A stretch of 64,000 nucleotides of DNA, taken from assembly GCA_964020155.1 (NCBI GenBank), contig OZ026569.1, positions 4,280,612 to 4,344,611 on the forward strand, written 5' to 3'. Origin of the DNA: Chondrilla cf. caribensis (lineage: Eukaryota; Porifera; Demospongiae; Chondrillida; Chondrillidae). The notes beneath the pieces were generated by a model, which was given only the letters and a program-made list of their open reading frames with translations, did no database searches and was not told the origin of the DNA. Of this stretch, positions 56,514 through 64,000 are shown in pieces. Each line of letters opens with the position of its first letter. Positions within the stretch are counted from its first letter, which is position 1. A program made the position numbers and the translations under genes.

Positions 56514-57282
56514 ATGGCGGCGAGAACTCAAGAAGGTAAGCCTTACATTTCTCTTTTGCTATGTGCACCTAAAGAAGAAATGATGTATCCATCTGTGTTT
56601 CTCAGAACTAGATGCTCAAATTAGGGAATTTCAAACAAAAAGAGCCAAAACACAGGAAAAAAGCAATTCTGAGGAGAAGGTAAGTTTGAACACTCTTGAT
56701 GATCAGGCATTAGTGCGTGTGTTGTGTCATCGGTGTCCAACTGAGACCTATTTCTTTTTATGAAGAATTATTTTGGCTCAGCTGGTCATTTTGATAAAGA
56801 TATTTATGGAGGAAATGCGTAAGTGTATACTCCTGCCTCCCTCTTGCCATGCCAGCCTTGACCCCGGCTCTCCTGTTGATTCGTGTGTGTAGGAAGTATG
56901 ACGAGTACTTGCCCTCAATAGCTCCCACCGACCCTGACGAAGATGAAGAGGATTATAGGATACCCAGAGTGGGTGTGTCCAAGCAGATAACGGCTGGAAC
57001 GGATATTATGAAGGACTTTCAAGGGACTGGAGATGTGTGTTGACTGCATGTTGTGTGCATGTTGACTGCATGTTGACTGCATGTTGTGTGCAACGGTACC
57101 ATTTGTCCATGTTCTGTGTGAGGTGTGTGTCTCTCAACATGACTGTGCTCTGATATGACCACAGGAGGATCCATTCATCGACCATCGTCGCCCACGGATA
57201 CAAGAGAGACAAGATGAGTACCATCAACGTCAGCTCAAGCACATGATGATCACACCACCTAGGTTGGATCCTTTCATTGATG

Positions 57283-57314
<32 letters not shown>

Positions 57315-60300
57315 GTGTGTGTGTGTCAATATACGTACGTAATTGCATATCATGCATGTACTACATGTGATGTAATTTAAACTCCTTAGGGGGGAAAACC
57401 CCTGATCCCAACCAACTGGCAAATCAACGTTCTTTTGCTGACGTAATGATGGACAGGGAACTGGAGGCTCAAGGGGTGAGTGTGGTGGAGTAGTGTGGGC
57501 AGTCGTTAGCTGTCATCTGCTTGTCATCTCTGAAGGATAAAATAAGGAAGCAGATAGCTGAGATGAAAAAGACAGGGGAACTTCCCGTCAAAGCAGTTGA
57601 TCAGCCTCGTAAGCGTCGTCGGTGGGACCAGTCAGGCACAGAGGAAGTATCTGCAAAGAAGTCCTCTTGGGACCAGGCGGAGGTGTGCTGCTGCTGCAAG
57701 TTGTTTGTGGATGTTGATTGTTAGTTGATAGTTAATTCTTGTCTTTAGACAACTCCCAATGCCAGTCGATGGGATGAGACACCTGGGAGGAGTAAAGGAG
57801 GGGAAACCCCCGGTTTGACTCCCTCGTCAAGAGTGTGGGATTCTACCCCAGGGGGAACCACGCCCGGTGCCACCACACCCGGGCGACGTAACAGGTGGGA
57901 CGCTACTCCAAAACTTGAGAAAGGGGAGACCCCTAGTCATTTTACAGGTGGATGGGCGGAAACTCCTCGTGCAGACCGTGTTGATGGGATGGACAGTGTG
58001 GGTGTTACCCCAACTCCAGGGGGAGGAAAGAGACGGAGTCGATGGGATGAGACCCCATCTAATCAGACCATTGGAGCTTCTACACCCTCAATGACTCCAT
58101 CTATGACACCAAATGTAGGTGGAGTCACGCCTAATTTAACAGGGGCTACCCCAGCAGGTTCCATGGCAATGCAGATGCAAACTCCTTCACCAGGTGAAGA
58201 ATAACGTCTCATTATTGTATGCCTGGTATCGTCTGTGTCTCTCACTCTCCTGTCTGCGTCTCCCACTCTACTGTCTGCGTCTCTCACTCTACTGTCTACG
58301 TCTCTCACTCTACTGTCTGTGTCCCTCACTCTACTGTCTGTGTCTCTCACTCTACTGTCTGTGTCCCTCACTCTCCTGTCTGCGTCTCCCACTCTACTGT
58401 CTGCGTCTCTCACTCTACTGTCTACGTCTCTCACTCTACTGTCTGTGTCCCTCACTCTACTGTCTGTGTCCCTCACTCTACTGTCTGTGTCTCTCACTCT
58501 ACTGTCTGCATCTCTCACTCTACTGTCTGCGTCTCTCACTCTACTGTCTACGTCTCTCACTCTACTGTCTGTGTCCCACTCTACTGTCTGCGTCCCTCAC
58601 TCTACTGTCTGCATCTCCCACTCTACTGTCTACGTCTCTCACTCTACTGTCTGTGTCTCTCACTCTACTGTCTGTGTCTCCCACTCTACTGTCTGCGTCT
58701 CTCACTCTACTGTCTGCATCTCTCACTCTACTGTCTGCGTCTCTCACTCTACTGTCTGTGTCTCTCACTCTACTGTCTGCATCTCTCACTCTACTGTCTG
58801 CGTCTCTCACCCTACTGTCTACGTCTCTCACTCTACTGTCTGTGTCCCACTCCACTGTCTGCGTCCCTCACTCTACTGTCTGCATCTCCCACTCTACTGT
58901 CTATGTCTCTCACTCTACTGTCTGCGTCTCTCACTCTACTGTCTGTGTCTCTCACTCTACTGTCTGTGTCTCCCACTCTACTGTCTGCATCTCTCACTCT
59001 ACTGTCTGTCTCTCACTCTACTGTCTGTGTCTCCCACTCTACTGTCTGCGTCTCTCACTCTACTGTCTGCGTCTCTCACTCTACTGTCTGTCCCTCACTC
59101 TACTGTCTGCATCTCCCACTCTACTGTCTGCGTCTCCCACTCTACTGTCTGCGTCTCTCACTCTACTGTCTGTGTCCCTCACTCTACTGTCTACGTCTCT
59201 CACTCTACTGTCTGTGTCTCCCACTCTACTGTCTGCGTCTCTCACTCTACTGTCTGTCTCTCACTCTACTGTCTGTGTCCCTCACTCTACTGTCTGCGTC
59301 TCTCACTCTACTGTCTGTGTCCCTCACTCTACTGTCTGCATCTCCCACTCTACTGTCTGTGTCTCTCACTCTACTGTCTGTCTCTCACTCTACTGTCTGT
59401 GTCCCTCACTCTACTGTCTGTGTCCCTCACTCTACTGTCTGTGTCCCTCACTGTACTGTCTGCATCTCCCACTCTACTGTCTGTGTCTCTCACTCTACTT
59501 TGAAATCCTTTACAGGTCAGCTGGCCTCTATGACTCCTGAACAGATGCAAAGTTGGAGATGGGAGAAGGAGTTAGATGAAAGGAACAGGCCGATATCAGA
59601 TGAAGAGTTGGATGCCCTTTTCCCCCAGGAAGGCTACAAGATACTGAAACCCCCTGCGAACTATCAGCCAATCAGAACTCCTGCGAGAAAACTGATGGCC
59701 ACTCCCACTCCAATGGGTGCAACTGGTTTCCGATTCCAAGTTGAAGAAAATCGTGTGAAAGTCATCGACGACCTACAGCCCAATGATGCTGGAACAGCTC
59801 TGCCCTACCTCAAGCCAGAAGATGCACAGTACTTCAGTAAACTATTGGACAACGTCGATGAGACCACACTCAGTGCAGAAGAGCAGAAAGAACGTAAAAT
59901 AATGAAATTTCTATTGAAAATTAAGAATGGTACCCCTCCCATGAGGAAATCAGCTTTGCGGCAGATCACCGATAAGGCCAGGGAGTTTGGAGCAGACGCT
60001 CTGTTCAATCAGATACTTCCACTTCTGATGTCTCCGACCCTGGAGGACCAGGAGCGGCATCTGCTAGTCAAAGTCATCGATAGGATTCTCTACAAACTCG
60101 ATGACCTTGTACGCCCATACGTACACAAGGTGTGTGTATGTGGGTGTAGATGTGTGGGTGTGTATGTGTGGGTGTGTGGGTGAGCACTGGTCAAGGCTCT
60201 TCCTAAGTTGGGAGTGTGATGGGAACCTCTTGTGGCCTCTCGGCTGATATCCGGATAACAAGGTAGTCTGTTTGGTTATTGTTGTTAATGAATTTGATTG

Positions 60301-61965
60301 TTTTTGTGTATTGAATAGTGTGGGACCTGTGTCTATGTGGCTTCCCAGCGCCTCTGTACTGTGAGCTGGGGTGATTCCTGCTGAACTGTCTCCTGTGTAC
60401 AGATCCTTGTGGTTATCGAGCCGCTATTGATCGACGAGGACTACTATGCCAGGGTTGAGGGTAGAGAGATCATCTCAAACCTTGCAAAGGCAGCTGGTCT
60501 GGCCACCATGATATCCACCATGAGACCAGACATTGACAACCTGGATGAGTATGTCAGGAACACTACTGCCAGGTAGGGGCACCCGGGAGGGGAGGGCGTG
60601 GCTGTTGTATGTGGGTGTGTTGAAGTACATATCTATGTGTACTTGTCTGTAGGGATGGATTTGTCTATGTGTGTGGGATGTGGGTGTGTCTTGTCTGTAA
60701 GATGTGGGTGTGTCTCATGTGTAGGACATGGGTATACGTATAATGTGTTGGGTATAAGTGTGTGTGTGTGTTTGTATGAACAGTTCATGTGGTCCTGTTT
60801 GTATGAACAGTTCATGTGGTCCTGTTTGTACGAACAGTTCATGTGGTCCTGTTTGTATGAACAGTTCATGTGGTCCTGTTTGTAAGAACAGTTCATGTGG
60901 TCCTGTTTGTATGAACAGTTCATGTGGTCATGTTTGTATGAACAGTTCATGTGGTCCTGTTTGTATGAACAGTTCATGTGGTCCTGTTTGTATGAACAGT
61001 TCATGTGGTCATGTTTGTATGAACAGTTCATGTGGTCCTGTTTGTATGAACAGTTCATGTGGTCATGTTTGTACGAACAGTTCATGTGGTCCTGTTTGTA
61101 CGAACAGTTCATGTGGTCCTGTTTGTATGAACAGTTCATGTGGTCCTGTTTGTATGAACAGTTCATGTGGTCCTGTTTGTACGAATAGTTCATGTGGTCC
61201 TGTTTCATTCATCAATGGATCCAACTAATAGTGATGTCTTGTGTACTTGTGTCAATCTTCATCCAGAGCTTTTGCGGTTGTGGCATCCGCTCTTGGGATA
61301 CCTTCACTGCTTCCCTTCCTCAAGGCAGTCTGTCGCAGCAAGAAGTCCTGGCAGGCTCGGCACACAGGGATCAAAATAGTGCAGCAAATAGCCATTTTGA
61401 TGGGCTGTGCCGTCCTCCCTCACCTGAAGAGCTTGGTGGAAATCATTGAGAACGGTAATGTGCCCACTTGGATGTCCTCATGATGGGGAGTGTTCATGGT
61501 GTCTGCATTGTGTAGGGCTTGTGGATGAGCAGCAGAAGGTTCGTACCATCACAGCACTGGCCATAGCTGCTCTTGCTGAAGCAGCCACTCCTTATGGAAT
61601 TGAGAGTTTTGATTCTGTTCTAGTGCCTCTCTGGAAGGGTATCAGGGCACATAGGGGAAAGGTCAGTAGCCATGGTAACATTTGTCCACCTTTATCTTGT
61701 CATAACTAAGGTCAACCTGTGAATATAGTTGGAGTGAAGCTTTACTGATGAGGTGGAGGTGTCAGGTTGTGTACTGGTACAGGTGCATGAGCAGTGGATT
61801 CCCTGTATTGATAGTTATTGGGTGTGAAGGCACTTGTAGAACACGGCCCAACCAGAGACCATTGACAAGTCGTAAACATGTGCTGGGTGTGGCTTCTCAC
61901 CATGGCAACCCATTTGAAAAGCCTCATCAGCAGCTGTAGTAGTGTCTGCATGACTGTTGTTCTCT

Positions 61966-62010
<45 letters not shown>

Positions 62011-62837
62011 GTGTGTGTGTGCACATCCATACACTGGAGCTGTGGTGATAGGTGGCTTTGTACTACATAGGGACTGGCCGCGTTCTTGAAGGCCATTGGC
62101 TATCTCATCCCTCTGATGGACAACTTGTCTGCTAACTACTACACAAGAGAGGTTATGTTAATCCTCATCAGAGAGTTCCAGAGTCCTGATGAAGAGATGA
62201 AGAAGATCGTGTTGAAGGTTGGCTCCATGCTCTTTGTAGAGACTTCCACATCTCATTGTTTATGTTGTTGTTGTTGTTGTTGTTGTTGCTGTTCAGGTTG
62301 TTAAGCAGTGTTGTTCAACTGATGGTGTTGAGGCAAAGTACATTAGAGAAGAGGTTCTTCCTGATTTTTTCAAGAGCTTCTGGCACCCTAGAATGGCCAT
62401 GGAGCGTAAGAACTACAGACAGGTGAGGTGGATGGTGTGCATTGCTGGTTATGACAGGTGAGGTGGATGGTGTGCATTGCTGGTTATGACTGGGAATGTG
62501 TTGTGATAGTGTGGGGTTAGCAGACAGTTGGTGGTGGTCTTGTTCACACATTCACTCTAAATAGTTGGAATACTATCGCTGAAGACTCTGTGGTCCCTTA
62601 ACATTGAAATTATTCCGTAAAGAATTCACATTTCCCACTTTGTGGGATTGCCTAATGTGGTGATCGGTGTAAATTAATCAGTCTTGCATTTCTCCTGTTG
62701 CACGTTGGCAGCTCGTGGACACGACGGTGGAGCTGGCCAACAAGGTGGGTGCTGCGGAGATCATTGGTCGGGTCGTGGAAGACCTGAAGGACGACAATGA
62801 GCAGTACAGGAAGATGGTGATGGAGACCATAGAGCTG
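56514..62837 (+). CDS. SF3B1: SF3B1 (SF3b155) splicing factor, 3' end beyond the window
   Basis: Largest subunit of U2 snRNP SF3b, which clamps the branch point. [68 protein letters not shown] disordered region follows with U2AF-ligand RWD motifs and TP repeats ([34 protein letters not shown]). Then the SF3B14/p14-binding part ([20 protein letters not shown]) and HEAT repeats: [20 protein letters not shown] and [20 protein letters not shown]. These carry the lysines matching human cancer hotspots K666 and K700 (KIVQQ, QQKVR). The last exon in view ends VMETIEL at 62837 with donor GTGAGTCC. Roughly the first two thirds of the protein is present. Confidence 0.96.
57283..57327 (+). repeat. (GT)n with GC core exactly at an SF3B1 donor
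   Basis: The exon ends CCTTTCATTGATG and the intron starts GTGTGTGTGTGTGTGTGCGC; the next exon reads [12 protein letters not shown]. Confidence 0.93.
58215..59500 (+). repeat. 21-bp pyrimidine-rich minisatellite, about 60 copies, SF3B1 intron
   Basis: Unit CTCTACTGTCTGTGTCTCTC plus A (variants GCGTCTCTC, GTGTCCCTC, 18-19 bp short forms). It fills the intron between TCACCAG (58194) and the exon [10 protein letters not shown] (59515). All three + frames stay open, giving false ORFs of over 400 codons. A retained intron would stop at TAA 58202-58204. Confidence 0.97.
60770..61205 (+). repeat. 27-bp minisatellite, about 16 copies, SF3B1 intron
   Basis: Unit TGTTTGTATGAACAGTTCAT plus GTGGTCC; variants swap TATG/TACG and CCTG/CATG. 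Each unit holds an inverted repeat GAACAGTTC. Confidence 0.97.
61968..62022 (+). repeat. (GT)n, SF3B1 intron
   Basis: Sense-strand GT tract in the intron before the exon [12 protein letters not shown]. Confidence 0.96.
62418..62489 (+). repeat. Two-copy 35-bp duplication including an SF3B1 donor
   Basis: The exon ends AACTACAGACAG and the donor is GTGAGGTGG. Exactly 35 bp later GACAGGTGAGGTGGATGGTG repeats in full. The unit therefore contains five exonic bases and the whole 5' splice site. Confidence 0.95.

Positions 62838-64000
<1,163 letters not shown>

Noticed and set aside
58194..60183. A 654-codon ORF running from the SF3B1 array into the next exons, and two parallel ORFs of over 400 codons
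   Set aside because: A 21-bp tandem repeat leaves all three frames open; the conserved splice is TCACCAG to GTCAGCTGG. A retained intron would hit TAA at 58202-58204.
60633..61228. ORFs of repeated MNSSCGPVC / QDHMNCSYK
   Set aside because: 27-bp minisatellite in an SF3B1 intron.

Overview
This is a 64 kb window of nuclear animal DNA. Genes are split by many short GT-AG introns. Their products are animal or general eukaryotic proteins: MuvB subunit LIN9, a LRRK Roco kinase, a PH+PTB docking protein, the corepressor CIR1, ciliary calaxin, kinesin-1, EHD, gamma-tubulin, SF3B1, TFIIA-gamma, COX16, RPA3, NMT, nuclear-encoded ATP synthase beta, RPL27 and WDR12. Tight packing and strong conservation suggest an early-branching invertebrate. 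A sponge is my best guess, but the sequence does not prove it.

Layout (+/- is strand): WDR12(-) | LIN9(+) LRRK(+) | calaxin(-) | NMT(+) ATP5F1B(+) MIEF1-MP-like(+) | CCDC177-like(-) RPA3(-) | DOK-like(+) | KIF5(-) | CIR1(+) | EHD(-) | TUBG1(+) RPL27(+) | GTF2A2(-) COX16(-) | SF3B1(+, runs off the right edge). Six neighbouring pairs are divergent, with only 46 to 142 bp between start codons, so they probably share bidirectional promoters. Several same-strand pairs are also extremely close: COX16 to GTF2A2 is 11 nt, RPA3 to CCDC177-like 45 nt and LIN9 to LRRK 108 nt. The convergent MIEF1-MP-like and CCDC177-like stops are 17 nt apart.

Most of the non-coding bulk is tandem repeat inside introns. 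There are two kinds. (GT)n tracts are nearly always GT on the sense strand and often begin at, or within about 20 nt of, the 5' splice site. Minisatellites have 14-36 bp units. In TUBG1, KIF5, SF3B1 and LRRK the repeat unit contains the exon's last bases plus the 5' splice site, so one intron can carry dozens of copies of its own donor. This is the most unusual signal in the window.

Other notable items are a C/D-box snoRNA candidate inside an ATP synthase beta intron, a small LYR-motif gene resembling the human MIEF1 upstream microprotein but standing alone, a decayed copy of a PTB exon, a pogo/Tigger-like MITE, a perfect kappaB-type site in the KIF5/CIR1 promoter, and promoter words shared between genes (TGAGCATGCGCAGAAA; TCACGTGA). 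Gene identities rest on recalled family sequences. Splice sites were read by eye, so exon edges are approximate unless stated.
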